From Fragum whitleyi (Eukaryota; Mollusca; Bivalvia; Cardiida; Cardiidae): DNA of 64,000 nt. The notes under the pieces are model-generated. The model ran no database searches, was not told the DNA's origin, and was given only the letters and a program-made list of their open reading frames with translations. The DNA is taken from assembly GCA_948146395.1 (NCBI GenBank), contig OX411552.1:4463501-4527500 (forward strand), given 5' to 3'. Shown piece after piece: positions 1 through 10,560 of this stretch. The translations under genes and the position numbers were made by a program. Numbering within the stretch: position 1 is the first letter of the stretch; each line of letters begins with the position of its first letter.

Positions 1-547
1 GGTTCTGCTGATTTGATTACTGCTATGGTATTGCCGTTCTTCCTTAACTCCTTATCTCTCAATACCATGCATCTAAAAGCAAGGTACCAAGGAGTATGTA
101 GAGACGCGCATTGCAAAAATTGCGGTCCAAAATTGCTCTGACACTCATTCAGTAAAACTCCAAGTACATTGGTACCCAAAATAACAGGTGTTGAAGCAGA
201 ATAGTGAGTGTCCGGGGTGACTAAAAGTAAACATGGGATAGTTGATGAATTCGGAATCCCATTTAAAACCGATAAGTCTGCTTCTATGTATCCATGATAC
301 GGCAGTTGTTGACCATCAGCACATTCTACTCTGATAAACGTGTCCAGAGGCTTGAGTTCTAACTCAGATAAGCTGTCTCCGTAGAAAGACTCTGAAACAG
401 TGCTGATGCAACTACCAGTATCAACTAAGGCTTTGGTGTCCTTGGAATCCAACTTGATCATTACTTCATTAGTGGTCCCAACTAATTTAGGGTCTTTGTT
501 AAAAGTGCCCAGGTTCGACCCAGCAACAGAGGCACATACTAGTTTGG
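1..547 (-). CDS. Retropepsin (retrotransposon aspartic protease), partial
   Basis: Read from about 547 to 1 on the minus strand, this frame has no stop and runs off the window. It holds the retropepsin active-site motif VDTGS (411-425), followed by CIST, and near 161-187 the hydrophobic-Gly motif ILGTNVLG that completes the retropepsin fold. Retropepsins cut the Gag-Pol polyprotein as dimers. The frame is -1 relative to gag and begins inside the gag knuckle. No in-frame ATG at its start is apparent, which fits expression as a frameshift fusion. Roughly 180 codons are visible, and no stop or deletion was seen in them. The rest of pol lies outside the window. Confidence 0.8.
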
Positions 548-1033
548 GCAGTGCTTAGCTATGTGGCCCAATCCTTGGCAGTTATAGCACTCCCGTTGTC
601 GAATACTAGGACAATCTTTAATCTTGTGTCCTTTCCCTTGACATCCATAGCACGTTGGTACAAAATTCTGTGAGGCAAGGGGTCTCTGATCCTTTCTCTG
701 ATCATCTCTGTTCTTCTGTCCTCTTCCTCTAGAGTTATTTCCCCTTCCTCTGTTTTGAAATCCTCCTCTATTGGAACTTTTCTGTTCATTCCTTTTCCAT
801 GAATTTATTGACTGACCCTTGGCTATATCATCTTGTTGCTTCTCAATTCTTTCGATCCTCTCATGCAGCTTCTGCAACAAGTCTTTTACTTCTCCTATCT
901 CACCTACATCAAATAGAGATGCGTGAGATTCGCAGACAGCAAAGACAGGATAAAGTAAGAAATTGTTAATTAAAGATGGCGAGCGCGCAAGGGACAAAAT
1001 GGAGGGAAAACCGAATTGGGCTCTTCTCATCAA
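539..1033 (-). CDS. Gag nucleocapsid-like ORF with two CCHC zinc knuckles
   Basis: A 164-residue frame. The first ~40 residues look like read-through of non-coding sequence. A charged, probably coiled-coil stretch follows (GEIGEVKDLLQKLHERIERI), then an Arg/Gly/Asn-rich linker (RGRGNNSRGRG). Two C-x2-C-x4-H-x4-C knuckles come last: CYGCQGKGHKIKDC (about 611-652) and CYNCQGLGHIAKHC (about 548-589). Such knuckles bind retroelement RNA during packaging. The frame ends at TAG (539-541) directly after the second knuckle, and the protease frame overlaps it by -1. Cellular CCHC proteins exist, but the adjoining retropepsin makes a gag origin much more likely. The true start is unknown. Confidence 0.7.
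   Translation of the reverse strand: MMRRAQFGFPSILSLARSPSLINNFLLYPVFAVCESHASLFDVGEIGEVKDLLQKLHERIERIEKQQDDIAKGQSINSWKRNEQKSSNRGGFQNRGRGNNSRGRGQKNRDDQRKDQRPLASQNFVPTCYGCQGKGHKIKDCPSIRQRECYNCQGLGHIAKHCPN
542..548 (-). other. Candidate -1 ribosomal frameshift heptamer CCCAAAC
   Basis: On the minus strand the gag codons at the end are tgC CCA AAC TAG. CCCAAAC is X XXY YYZ in exactly the gag frame, abuts the gag stop, and sits at the point where the -1 protease frame opens. The arrangement is seen directly; its function is inferred. I did not establish a downstream pseudoknot or stem. Confidence 0.55.
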
Positions 1034-2599
1034 TCCATCGAAACGCGAATCAAATAGATAATTACAAAATCATCTCAATCCAGATCACGACAAGAAACAT
1101 CATAAGAAAAGAACAAATCCAGAAAACTTACATCATAAGAAAGATCCATCCTTTGCCAATAATTTCAACAAGACATAATGCATGTCTTACTCAAACCAAT
1201 ACTTCTAGAACAATGAAAGCTACAAAAGATAAACTGACCAGTGGAGGGAAAACAAATGAACTGTGACCGTGGGCGAATAATTACTTTTGACTAAATGGGA
1301 AAGTCACAGCAAAATTGACCCCTACTACATGAAGTATATGTAAATATCTTCGGTTACGGGTATTTTTGTATCATATTACCCAAATCCAATTTCCTGTTTT
1401 TTTTTGTTTTTGTTTTTGTTTTTGTCTTTTTTTCATTTCAAACAAGGCCGGAAAACAGGGGATATAGCAATCTCGGTACGATTTACTGTTAATATATGAA
1501 TGTCGTAAATAGATAAATAAATAAAAGAATCAAATGAACAAATATCCAAACACGATAGACCTAATTTCAAATTTTAACATCGAATGGATTTTTTTTCAAA
1601 GTACTTGACATCGTAACTACAACTGTATAGTAGCGCTTCAATCCCTCGGATGGCTCTAGAATTTCCTCAATACAATCATTCATCTATTTGTTTTACCGGA
1701 AGTATGTAAAATATTACAGAAAACGAACCTTGGATTGTGAATCAATCGCATGTGGACTGGAGCATCTTTACCTTAATATGGAAATTTAATATGGAAATTG
1801 GTATTTCTCGCACCAGAACTATAATGAGCATACATCTGTACGTAGCTGCCATCTTCTACCCTCTTAGGTTTTCTGCCGTTTGGTAGGAGCAATAGAATTT
1901 AAACAACGACTATATTTAGACAAGTCATTGGCTGTACAAAATACCTTCCTACATAGATTTCATCGAATTGTTTTTTTTTTGTTGTTGTTGTTGTTTTTTT
2001 TTTAATTCATTTTTACGTAATGGCATCAGATGTTTATTCTTTCACAAGACTGAATATTACCGAAAGAGACCAAAACCCTGTAATTACAATTACGATACAG
2101 CGGTCTTTTAATTCGGAGGAGGGGGGGGGGCATTCAGGTCGTACCAGAGCCATAGCGGATAACGTTTAAAAGTCAAAATGCAGAAAGACTGCTGTTTAAT
2201 CTGCTAAAATATGGGTTCCGCATGTGGAAATTGAATTACCTTTCTGACTGCTATTTTTTGAGTTAAGAAAAGAATCATTAGTCTAGACACTATAGTTGCC
2301 TGTTTTCTTTTCTCTAGGCTTATCGCTCTCTGTCTATGTCTGTCACTCTCTCTACCTTTCTTTTCCTCTCTTTCTCATTCTTTGAATTTAGAATTTTGAC
2401 GAGGCACTTTCCCTTGATTAGTTTTTATATTTATAATTTCTCTTTTCTCAACGAATTCAATATATCACTTTAGAATGCCAACAGATTCGTTCACCATCAG
2501 TACTTTCAGTGCTTTGATTTATTAGAAGTGTCGCACAGTGGACCTCAACAATTGATTTGTCCATGATGAAAAGCTATTTTCGCAGGGAAGTCTTTCACT
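1034..2599. other. Non-coding stretch, no gene seen
   Basis: AT-rich sequence without a convincing coding region. It holds T-rich simple runs (about 1398-1433, TTTTTG units; 1975-2003, T runs around TTG units) and a G run (about 2114-2130). Sequence near 970-1010 has an AAGATGGCGAGCGCGC segment that could belong to the retrotransposon 5' region. Open frames here are short and anonymous. Confidence 0.5.
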
Positions 2600-2885
2600 T
2601 CATGAGTTGAAATTTTTGGACGAAGTTCAATTGTGATTTCGACCTTTGTGACTCCAAAATTGGGCACTTTCTCGGGTCATTGACAACATTTGTGTCAAGT
2701 TTTATGATTTGGATCAAAATGGCTGTTCAGTTATAGTGGAAACTGTTAACTGTTAAAATTTACTGATGGCCGTGACATGTGTGACCACGAAACAATAGGA
2801 CATTTCTTTGGGTCATAGGTAATATTTGTGTAAAGTTTCGTTATTGCAGGTCAATTGCTTCTCCGTTTATCTAGCGGAAAGCAAA
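2600..2885. repeat. Diverged tandem repeat, ~165-175 bp period, about two units
   Basis: Two degenerate units share the order 'gacctttgtgac.. / gggtcat.. / atttgtgt.. / aagttt', ending in 'tccgtttatctagcgg'. The text resembles a tandem repeat class I recall as widespread in bivalve and other invertebrate genomes; that attribution is from memory. Confidence 0.4.
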
Positions 2886-2954
2886 AGGTCAATGGACTGA
2901 GAGACAGACATGATGAAATCAATATATGCTCCTCTACTTCTGTGTTGGGGGGTA

Positions 2955-3384
2955 CAGAAAATAACATTGTGCAATTGATAAGGTGAGCGATTTTGGAATG
3001 ATTTAGGCATGATGTTGAATGAGTGCACAGAGTGAGTTTTGAGTGAAATTAAAGGGAGGGAATCCAATGTCGCTTATTTTGTTCAGGATGAACAGAAATA
3101 GCGATATATAAAACCTATATAAAATATGCATAAACGTTCAATCAATAGCTTTCTATTTCGCCAAGAACCAATCAGACGCTTTAACTTTCTATTATGTCAG
3201 TTAAATCGCGATTTGGTTCTTGCTAAATTCATTTTGAATGTACATGTTGATCTTAGTTTTTTTATAACTGTGAGCGTTTTTGAATGGTTTGAGTGAGTGT
3301 TTGGAATGAATGAATGGAGCGCTGATTGAGCGATTAAGAATTTTTTTATTCAGATGAATGTCAATTTCACGATGTAACTAACTG
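2955..3384 (+). mobile_element. MITE family A, copy A1
   Basis: TA-flanked (2953-2954, 3385-3386). The left end is degenerate (cagaaaataacattgtg). The right end CAATTTCACGATGTAACTAACTG is the reverse complement of the family terminus CAGTTAACAACATCGTG and beyond. The internal GGGAGG..CCAATRTCGC hairpin half and the GAATG-rich subterminal region are present. Length is 430 bp with no coding capacity. Confidence 0.8.
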
Positions 3385-3651
3385 TATGATGGTGCTCTTA
3401 AACGTGTTGATGTGTAAGAATGTGAAGAAAACAAGTTGAACTCATTGGTTTGCTTCAAATGGCAAATTGTCTTGGTGATGGAAAGCAATTGGGCAAAGAT
3501 ATTAAAGATGTGGTGGCACGGGTTTTATTGGATGAGTATTAGGTTTTTACAGTGAAACATTCATGTAGATAGTCAAAAGTTAAATGTGTAATAAGATCGT
3601 TCAGAAAGAGAAACTATACCTTTAAAAGAAGCTATAACATAATTCTACGAA

Positions 3652-3779
3652 AAACAGGTCGCGACCTTACCAAATAAGCAGATCACGTGATTGGTCTGTG
3701 CTATTGCCACAATACTGAGAAAACAGATTGTGACATTACCAAATAAGCAAATCATGTGATTGGCTAGTGCTATTGTCAA
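3652..3779. repeat. 69 bp direct tandem duplication
   Basis: Two adjacent units start AAACAG.., continue TTACCAAATAAGCA, then ATCA(C/T)GTGATTGG and end in TGCTATTG. They begin at 3652 and 3721 and are diverged at scattered positions. Confidence 0.8.
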
Positions 3780-4097
3780 TTGCTGACCTTATCGGACGTG
3801 ACTTATCACTTGATTTCCAAATATAGTAATGCAAACATGTGATACTAATATATTCGTACGCAACTTTCAATAAATATCGTTTAAAACATAAAATTAGCGT
3901 GTTAATAATATACATGAAGTGATAGTTGTGTAATTGTACAGCATCATTGCTTTTTGGTGAAATAAACAGTATGTCTTTGTCAAGTTGAGACATACAAAAT
4001 AGGCCGAAGTGTAATCACATCCTGTTCACGTGATATGTGTTCTCAAAAAACCCGAAATGAAATTATCTTGTGTTCATTTTGCGGTTTTGTTAATTCT

Positions 4098-4208
4098 AAG
4101 TTGGAATTGCTCCGCATTCCAACTTAAAAACCAAGGTAAAATAAAATGGTTCATTCAAAGAGAGCCATAGAAAATAAATAACTAAGGTAAAATAAAATGG
4201 GTTCATTC
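4098..4208. repeat. Short hairpin and 51 bp-spaced direct repeat
   Basis: TAAGTTGGAAT..ATTCCAACTTA forms a perfect stem at about 4098-4126. AAGGTAAAATAAAATGG followed by TTCATTCAA occurs twice (about 4133 and 4184). Confidence 0.65.
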
Positions 4209-4392
4209 AAGTTAATGAACCGGAGAGAGAATGACCTCTCCATATCTCCTTGCAAGTTTCCATTCGTTCTACATGCTGATTTTCTTTTTGAAAAGACAAT
4301 CTCTTTTAAAAGATGGAGGTTCATTGAGATGATATACCGTCTCCTATAAACGAAATTTCCATCTAACCGTCAGTTTTGATCAATAAAGCGTT

Positions 4393-4470
4393 GACTGGCG
4401 ACCTAAACGCCGTAACTACAGCTTTAATAAGCTGTAGTTACGACTTATTGGTCGTCAATAATTGAGATGC
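4393..4470. repeat. Hairpin with GTAACTACAGCT stem
   Basis: GTAACTACAGCT and AGCTGTAGTTAC face each other across six bases, flanked by further imperfect pairing (GACTGGCGACC.. against ..GGTCGTCAA). Confidence 0.75.
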
Positions 4471-5717
4471 CTCGTGAAAATTCTGACTGTACTAGTTATC
4501 TCTCAATTTGACATGCAAATCAAGGATTTGATTACATTCTTTTAGAATTGCTAATGATAAGATTTTTATCCTATTTACATGTATTTAAGAATGTTGTCTC
4601 TTTCCAGCTTTAACGCGTTTGTACTAGATTAAAAAAAAGGAATTTCTTTTCACCTCGCTTTTCCATTTGAATTCACAGGCCTTTTTTCATGATCACATGT
4701 TTGCATTCTATATATTACAAACATATATGACAATAATCAAATTATGAAACAATCGCATGTGTTTGAATTTAATCTTACATAGTGTTAATAGAACTTTGAA
4801 AGAAATCTGAAGTCTTTATAAGGACTGTGACAAAAGATGAATGCCCTCCGTCCGCTTCCCTTTTTTACAATTTGAGCGTTTGCGCCTGAATAAAAAAAAA
4901 CATGTTATGATCATTTATCAACAATATTTTAACAGGAGATTATTTCTTTTACGCACTTGCATTATTTGCGTAATGGGAGTAACGCCCTTGAAAAGCGTAT
5001 TATATAACTTGGAATTTGCGAAAAATGTGTTATTTGCCTGCGTTCTTTTAATACATGCTAATCGGGTGCAATTTTCAAACGTTTGAAAACGTGGTAGCAG
5101 AGCTTGTAAATTACCCCGAGAATTTTTGTCCTTTTGTTTTCTCGAGAGACTGACAGGGTCTAAAAGATAATACTTTGATATATTTTTACATATTAACTGC
5201 CTTTTTAAAAAGAAGAACCATTTTTACAACATGAATGTAGGTTTATTTTTGTTAATTCTGGACAAATGAACGAAATTAATGTTCACAACATGTATTGACC
5301 ACATTGATAAGATATTGGAAATAATTTATAAGTACATTAACAACTTCTTTCAAGGTACATGTTCTAATTTTTCAAGGCGTAGTCAAATTTCGGGACATAT
5401 TTTCTTTATTCCTGTTTGGTTCTGTATAGCCCAAATCCGCAATACAGCGATAGAGAGACCAAACGTTGATTCTAGTATCGGACAAGTCGTAGCACGATTG
5501 AGACGTTATCGGATAGAATGTGGTCCTAGAATCATTCTCTGAGAGTCATCATTCATTTTGTTGATTAGTTTGTGATTTGTCAAGATTCACGAGGATTGGC
5601 TTTCACGTGACACAAGTATTTGTTTACATTTCTTGATTTGTTGGTTTGACTTGGAATATTCTGTGCCTGATATTGTCTTCGATATTTGGTTGTGGCGATT
5701 CAAATGTTGATACATAT
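4471..5717. other. Non-coding stretch, no gene seen
   Basis: AT-rich, with anonymous short frames only. The segment 4808-4880 (..GATGAATGCCCTCCGTCCGC..) recurs in inverted orientation near 34975-35100, so part of it is an interspersed repeat. Confidence 0.45.
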
Positions 5718-5977
5718 GCGACGCGTTACGCGAAAAGGAACCATATGGGTGGTGCGTAAAGTGTCGATCCTAGTCAGACTGCGCGAACTGCGCAGATTGA
5801 CTAGGATCGAAACTTTTCGCACCTTGCCGATTTTCTAAATCTAGAAAAACCCATCTACCTTTCTATGAAAGAATGCTGGAAATGCGTCTTATGGTTTACA
5901 TGTAATGGAATCAATTTATTTTTTATATATTTATCTTACGGAGTACCAAGATGGTCCCTTTTCGCGTAACGAGTCAC
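5718..5977. mobile_element. TIR element FB1, 260 bp
   Basis: The left end carries CGTTACGCGAAAAGG(A)ACCAT. The right end carries its complement ATGGTCCCTTTTCGCGTAACG, giving ~27 bp terminal inverted repeats. An inner hairpin, GATCCTAGTCAGACTGCGC / GCGCAGATTGACTAGGATC, sits at 5766-5808. There is no coding capacity. Relatives occur at about 10390-10560 and its duplicate 19210-19510, and beside exon 2 at 58740-58812. Confidence 0.7.
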
Positions 5978-6385
5978 AAATTCGCTCATTGATTACAGCC
6001 AGCCCGTGCTAATCTTTGCTAGAATGTCAGTTGAGAAAATGTTTATTGTTGATGGAATACTGTCACTCGTTCTCGGAAACAACAATTTGGTGACTTTTTT
6101 TTTCACACACTCACATACACAAAAAAACTTCTTATTATCAAGTTCTATACAAAAGCCTGTACAAGTTACATGTGTTGAGGTTAATTTTAAGCGATTTCTT
6201 TCTTTCAGACAATTTTAGACACATATTCGGATCTATGTAGCTTTGATGGCAATTTTTGCAAGATTCCCGTGCCATAGGTCAACGACGTACATGTAAGATG
6301 TAAAGTGTTTGCCAGAAAAAAAATATGCTCTCTTTAAAATAGAGAAGCCAGTAAATTGAAGACTCGTAATATGTCATTGTCATTC

Positions 6386-6590
6386 GGAACACCATTCGGT
6401 CAATCTCATGATCAACCTCGGATGTACATAGACGGACTTTTTTTAAAAAAAAAATACGGGAAAGCCTTGAAAAAAGTAGACGACGTCAGTTAAAATGGCG
6501 TTAGCCCTCGAAAATATAAGTGAAAATATTCGACGTCGTCAACGCTACTCGTTTAAGTCACTGACGTGAAACCATCGTTTCCTTGCATAA
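6386..6590. repeat. Repeat H, 5' portion
   Basis: This matches 18534-18660 closely: GGAACACCA.., AATCTCA(C/T)GATCAACCTCGG, ATGTACATAGACG, then CGTCAGTTAAAATGGCGTTA. The shared piece contains GACGTC motifs. The rest of the longer repeat is missing here. Confidence 0.7.
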
Positions 6591-6600
6591 ATATCTCAAC

Positions 6601-6711
6601 CTTTAGATTCTCAAATAACGGCTGAAAGATCTTATTTTTTGAGAATGATTCTTAATTGTCAAAAATTAAGATTTTTCAGCCGTTATTTACTGTAAAAATA
6701 TAAATCTAAAG
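6601..6711. repeat. Palindrome, ~110 bp
   Basis: The arms CTTTAGAT.. AAATAACGGCTGAAAGATCTTA and TAAGATTTTTCAGCCGTTATTT ..AAATCTAAAG pair along most of their length. Confidence 0.8.
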
Positions 6712-6894
6712 ATAGCGCCGGTTGTTTCCGCGCTAGTTTTTCTTACACTGTTTCCGCCTAACAAAATGCACAATTTTGTTACATACCCATCCACCTTTCA
6801 TAAATCCGAGGCCTGTTTCACTTTACGGAAAAGGCCGAGTGATGTTCCAAATGATGTCATTGTCATATATATGACATCGCTTTGGCGACAAACA

Positions 6895-7230
6895 CAGTTA
6901 GAAAATATCGTTAAATTGACAAGTTGAATGATATTGGAATAATTTTGGTATGATATTGAATGAGAATGTAGTTCTAGTTTTGAATGAAATTGAAGGGAGG
7001 TAATATAACATCGCCAATTTCGTCTATATTGTACGAAAGTGTCGAACAAGCATTACTTTCCTTTGAAAAGTGTCTATTTTTCATTTATCCCATGTGTCTT
7101 CGCGAACGTTTCGAAATCGACTTCAATAAAAATAATTTGTTCCATTTCAATTAAGTTGTTAAGTATTCTGAAGGATTCTGGGGCTTTTTTGAATAATTTC
7201 GGTGCGTTTTACATGGTTAGACTAAGTGTT
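6895..7230 (+). mobile_element. MITE family A, copy A2 (degenerate)
   Basis: It begins TA-CAGTTAGAAAATATCGTTAAATTGAC and keeps the GAATG-rich arm and GGGAGGTAAT. The right half is strongly diverged and no clear right terminus is visible, so the end is approximate. Confidence 0.6.
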
Positions 7231-7651
7231 TAGTTTGATAAAACTTCATCCAAAACAATACTCTCCGCTTGATTTATCACTTCGAGAAAAAGAAGGAAAA
7301 GGACAAACCAGTCTTGGCCTACATGGAATCTTCTCAAAACTCAGAAGATGATCATTTTGCCTCTTCTTTATCTTAATATCAACAAATCTAAAATTAAACA
7401 GTTTTTATTTATTCATTTACTTTTTAATAATTAAAGATTCTTGAAATGCCCAATGCTTGAAGTGATATCTAAGTTTATTTCTAGGTTACGTATGTACTCT
7501 CAGGCGGAAATTAACCCTGGTGAATCCGCACAAATGTGAAAATACCAATTTTATCGCAGATAACCGTCTTTTTATCAGAAAATGCTATATACGGTAAAAA
7601 ACGCACGCATTCACGAACGTAGCTTTCCTTCTTCTATTGAAAACATTGATA

Positions 7652-8090
7652 CAGTTAACAACATCATGCAATTGACGATAAATCCGGTCAAAACCATTCA
7701 AAATCACTCACTCAGCACTGCATTCGTTCATCCCGTTCATGCAAAACACTCTTTCAAATCATTCAAAAACGCTCCCAAATTACTATAAAAGATTAACAAC
7801 TTCATTCAAAATAAAAATCGGTTTGAAAAATCTGCGATTTCACTGACATAACTGAATTTTGTAAGCGTATTACACATGAAGACATAGAGATCTATTCATT
7901 GTATCTTTATGCATATTTCTTTAAAGTGAGGTAATTGATATCGCCAATTTTGTTCATCTGAACAAAATTAGCGATATTGGATTACCTCCCTTTAATTGCA
8001 CTCAAAACTCGCTCCACACACTCATTCATTTTCATTCCGAAATCATTATGAAAGCATTCATCATGTCAATTTTGCGATGTTGTTAACTGT
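7652..8090 (-). mobile_element. MITE family A, copy A3 (complete)
   Basis: It is flanked by TA on both sides (7650-7651, 8091-8092). Both termini are intact (CAGTTAACAACATCATG and the complement of CAGTTAACAACATCGC). The inner hairpin AACAAAATTAGCGATATTGG is well conserved. Length is 439 bp and no protein is encoded. Confidence 0.85.
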
Positions 8091-8621
8091 ACACCGACTT
8101 TGTCTTTGATATTCATAGGGATAATAATAAAGTTTGCGAGCGTTGAAAATTGGTACCCCAATTTGCACGTTTTCATCTTGAAAACGGGGTAGAATTAAAG
8201 ATACTACATGTAGTTTGCGTAGATGTAAAACCAAGAATTTTTTTCATGTGGTATCCTTTTACAATTTTTATTCGCCTAGACACAATCATCTGACAAACTT
8301 CCTAGAAATCAGATACTTGCGAATACTAGTCGAACTGTAAAATTTTATTCAATCCCCCCCCCAAAAAAAGAAATAAAATAATAATAAAAAAATGAATAAA
8401 TAAATAGAAATAAGAAATAAAAAAATAAGGTAATAATATGATCACACGATGAGACAAGTTAGTCAGTCATACATTTATATAGGCCTACACTTAGTAGGTA
8501 ATATCTTACGTTGACTCCTTAGATCGTTATTATTGTTTCAAACCAAGAAGCGACGGGTTTAATACATACGAATTGTTAGGTAGTTAGCGATTGTCTCTTT
8601 TTGAAAAACTAGACATTTTTA

Positions 8622-8661
<40 letters not shown>

Positions 8662-9079
8662 TTTGCTACAGATCAGTTCTATGAATTCATATAATATATT
8701 GAACTAATCAAGGGATCTTTGTAGAGAAAAAAATTGACCTTTGGCTTTCGTTAATGTCATATACATGTTTACTGTTGATGTGCTATAACAATGAATGTAC
8801 GGTGATTACATAATACTACAACATACCAAATTAATAACAACATTGATCAGGTGTAATAACAAAAATAGAGCCGAAGGTAGGCATGCAATTCTGTTGTATA
8901 TTTACCGACCATACGAATAAACTGTGTATAGAATCTACCTCGAACTAGTAATCGTACAGGTAAACACAGCGCCTTAGTTTCTTGGCACTGTGTGCATGGA
9001 TTTCTATTCAGTTACCTTTGGTATTTACTTGAAATTCGGTTGTTTTGATGTGAGCGGATATTAACATTATAAAATTCTT
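8091..9079. other. Non-coding stretch upstream of exon 1
   Basis: AT-rich sequence with an A-rich segment at 8360-8430 and an (ATT)n microsatellite at 8623-8661. The text at 8128-8180 (..ACCCCAATTTGCACG..GGGGTA..) resembles a decayed family D centre. No exon or promoter element could be supported. Confidence 0.45.
8623..8661. repeat. (ATT)n microsatellite, 13 units
   Basis: An uninterrupted run of ATT. Confidence 0.95.
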
Positions 9080-9178
9080 ATTTCTCCATGAAACACTATG
9101 TTCTTGGTACTCATTTTAATCGTCTCGAAGAGACGGTTTAAATGAGTATCAAGAATGTAGAGTTTTAAAGAGGAAATA
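9080..9178. repeat. Palindrome family P, copy P1
   Basis: Core ACTCATTTTAATCGTCTC-GAA-GAGACGGTTTAAATGAGT, with stems extending into TTCTTGGT / ATCAAGAA and beyond. It lies about 170 bp 5' of the RGK start codon, in the proposed 5' flank or 5' intron. Confidence 0.85.
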
Positions 9179-9199
9179 AAAAATAATATAATTTGGAAG

Positions 9200-9223
9200 T
9201 TGTTTTATTTATTTTATCTGCAG
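9200..9223 (+). promoter_or_regulatory. Candidate 3' splice site before the RGK coding exon
   Basis: A T-rich tract (TTGTTTTATTTATTTTATCTG) ends in CAG at 9221-9223, a good acceptor. If used, 9224-9348 is 5' UTR joined to an upstream non-coding exon. This is inference; no transcript evidence is available. Confidence 0.35.
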
Positions 9224-9328
9224 CTTTCTTGTATAGGAGTACTTCAGCCGCTAGTGTGTAATCTTCAGATTGTGTCTTCAAACGTGCTTATTGGACGTGA
9301 ATAGAGGAAATTATGTTTTAGTTTTTAA

Positions 9329-9352
9329 ATGTCTTTGTGTATGTCATTATGA
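9329..9352 (+). other. Upstream ORF overlapping the RGK start (ATGA)
   Basis: ATG at 9329 opens a seven-codon frame (MSLCMSL) with an internal ATG at 9341. Its TGA (9350-9352) overlaps the first in-frame ATG of the main frame (9349-9351). A shorter ATG TTT TAG lies at 9313-9321. If the mRNA includes these bases, they could limit or allow reinitiation at the main start. Confidence 0.45.
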
Positions 9353-10111
9353 CAATTCAAAACATGCTTCAAGTTGAACAGTTGGAAATTCGTTCTAAAA
9401 GTGATAATCAGTTAAATCAAATGAACGAGGCAAGTCGCCACAGTGGACGCAACAAACCGTACGAGGCATCGCATCCGCATCATAAACATCATAGACGCCT
9501 GAGGGCGGCCCCGCAACCCCGATCGGAACCGGAAATAGAAATTGAGACATATCATACACCGGAAGCGGAAACCCCGGCGTCTAATCCAAATGATCCTTTT
9601 GAGAAGCATTTCCTTGCGGCTGCCGCGTTTCATGCTCTGCCCCAACCATCGGTTGATACGAAAAGGTCTTCATCATTTAGGAATGACAAACAAAGACCGA
9701 GTGTTACGTTACGTGACGCGGAATTAAACAATTCGGGAGCTTTCTCAAGTTCCCCAAATCTCTTGTTTCCTAAGGATGATATCAACGTTGATAGTAAAAG
9801 TTCACAAGACCAACGTGATTTACGTCGCGTACGTTCTTTCAAGTCGACGTCAAAGGGCGTCGTGAATCGCGGTGATTCGTTTCGTAAAAGGAATTCAAGC
9901 AGAAATGTGGCGTCTGGATCTATGAGTGACTCACCCCGCCTCCCCTCGGCGCCCAGTCACACCCAGGAGTTTGTTTGTACGCCCAAAGCAGAGGAACCCC
10001 AGGCTTCGTACTTTAGGGTTCAAGTTTTGGGGGCACCAGGATGTGGAAAAACGTCGATTACAAATCAATTCATGTCCTCGGATTATGCAAATGCCTACGA
10101 CAGTATGAACG
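9349..10111 (+). CDS. RGK-family small GTPase (Rad/Gem/Rem-like), exon 1
   Basis: This is the first coding exon of a Ras-superfamily RGK protein. The family is membrane-associated and, in vertebrates, inhibits voltage-gated calcium channels and affects the cytoskeleton. The exon holds 254 codons plus one base. Residues 1-~215 are low-complexity: His-rich HPHHKHHRRLR, acidic, then Ser/Arg-rich RRVRSFKS and SFRKRNSSR, which resemble phospho-Ser 14-3-3 sites in RGK N-termini. The G domain starts at YFRVQVLGAPGCGKTS with P-loop GAPGCGKT at 228-235. SSDYANAYD then matches the RGK stretch before the missing switch I Thr. The donor is AACG|gtaagt (phase 1). ATG 9349 has A at -3; Met codons at 9364 and 9421 are alternatives. 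Family assignment is confident; the exact paralogue is not. Confidence 0.9.
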
Positions 10112-10389
10112 GTAAGTTTTGACGTTGTTTAGGTTTTACGCTCTTGTTGTAAGTGTATGTCTGTATGATACGTTTCACAATGACCGATTATTGTTAATGT
10201 TTTTGTTTATTCTTTGTCGTCTTTTAGCATTTTTTTTCTTGAATATCAATTGTTTGATTGTTACGGTTAGAGGTTACTGAAAAAAAATACAATTAACCAA
10301 GGTTTAAAAAGCCTTGACAGAAAAAAATCGCGTATTGCTCTAGGACTATTACTTCAACCGAGAAATTGTAAAACGTCCATAAGTTTAAA

Positions 10390-10560
10390 ATGCGCCAGGC
10401 TATTGAGATCGCGCTGGGTCGAACTCTTCCCTAGATTCTCTAGAATCTAGATTAATCAATCTACCTTACTTTTTTTCTTACCTACACTAGATTCGACCTT
10501 TATCACGTATGAAAGTCTCAGGCGGTCCCTATTTGCGTGACAGGTCACATTAATATTGAA
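10390..10560. repeat. FB1-related repeat in duplication unit 1
   Basis: The right part reads GGTCCCTATTTGCGTGACAGGTCAC, comparable to the FB1 end GGTCCCTTTTCGCGTAACGAGTCAC. The centre has TCTAGAATCTAGATTAATCAATCTACC, against TCTAAATCTAGAAAAACCCATCTACC in FB1. The unit 2 counterpart is 19210-19510, which carries an extra hairpin. Confidence 0.55.

Larger units (their letters stand above)
1..1033 (-). mobile_element. LTR retrotransposon fragment (gag zinc knuckles + protease)
   Basis: On the minus strand a gag-like frame with two CCHC knuckles is followed, one frame back, by a retropepsin frame that stays open to the window edge. This order is typical of Ty3/gypsy-like LTR retrotransposons. 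Reverse transcriptase and integrase would lie to the left of the window. The matrix and capsid parts of gag are not visible, so the element is 5'-truncated, or its 5' part is unrecognisable above about 960. I could not define an LTR, primer-binding site or target-site duplication. It lies upstream of, and opposite to, the RGK gene. Confidence 0.75.

Noticed and set aside
976..1266. 96-residue plus-strand frame opposite the gag ORF
   Set aside because: Starts antisense to the gag-like frame; composition resembles non-coding AT-rich DNA.
8128..8180. Sixth copy of MITE family D
   Set aside because: Only a short resemblance to the centre (ACCCCAATTTGCACG..GGGGTA); no ends found.
9337..9348. Start of the RGK protein at 9337
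   Set aside because: That codon is GTG; the first in-frame ATG is at 9349.
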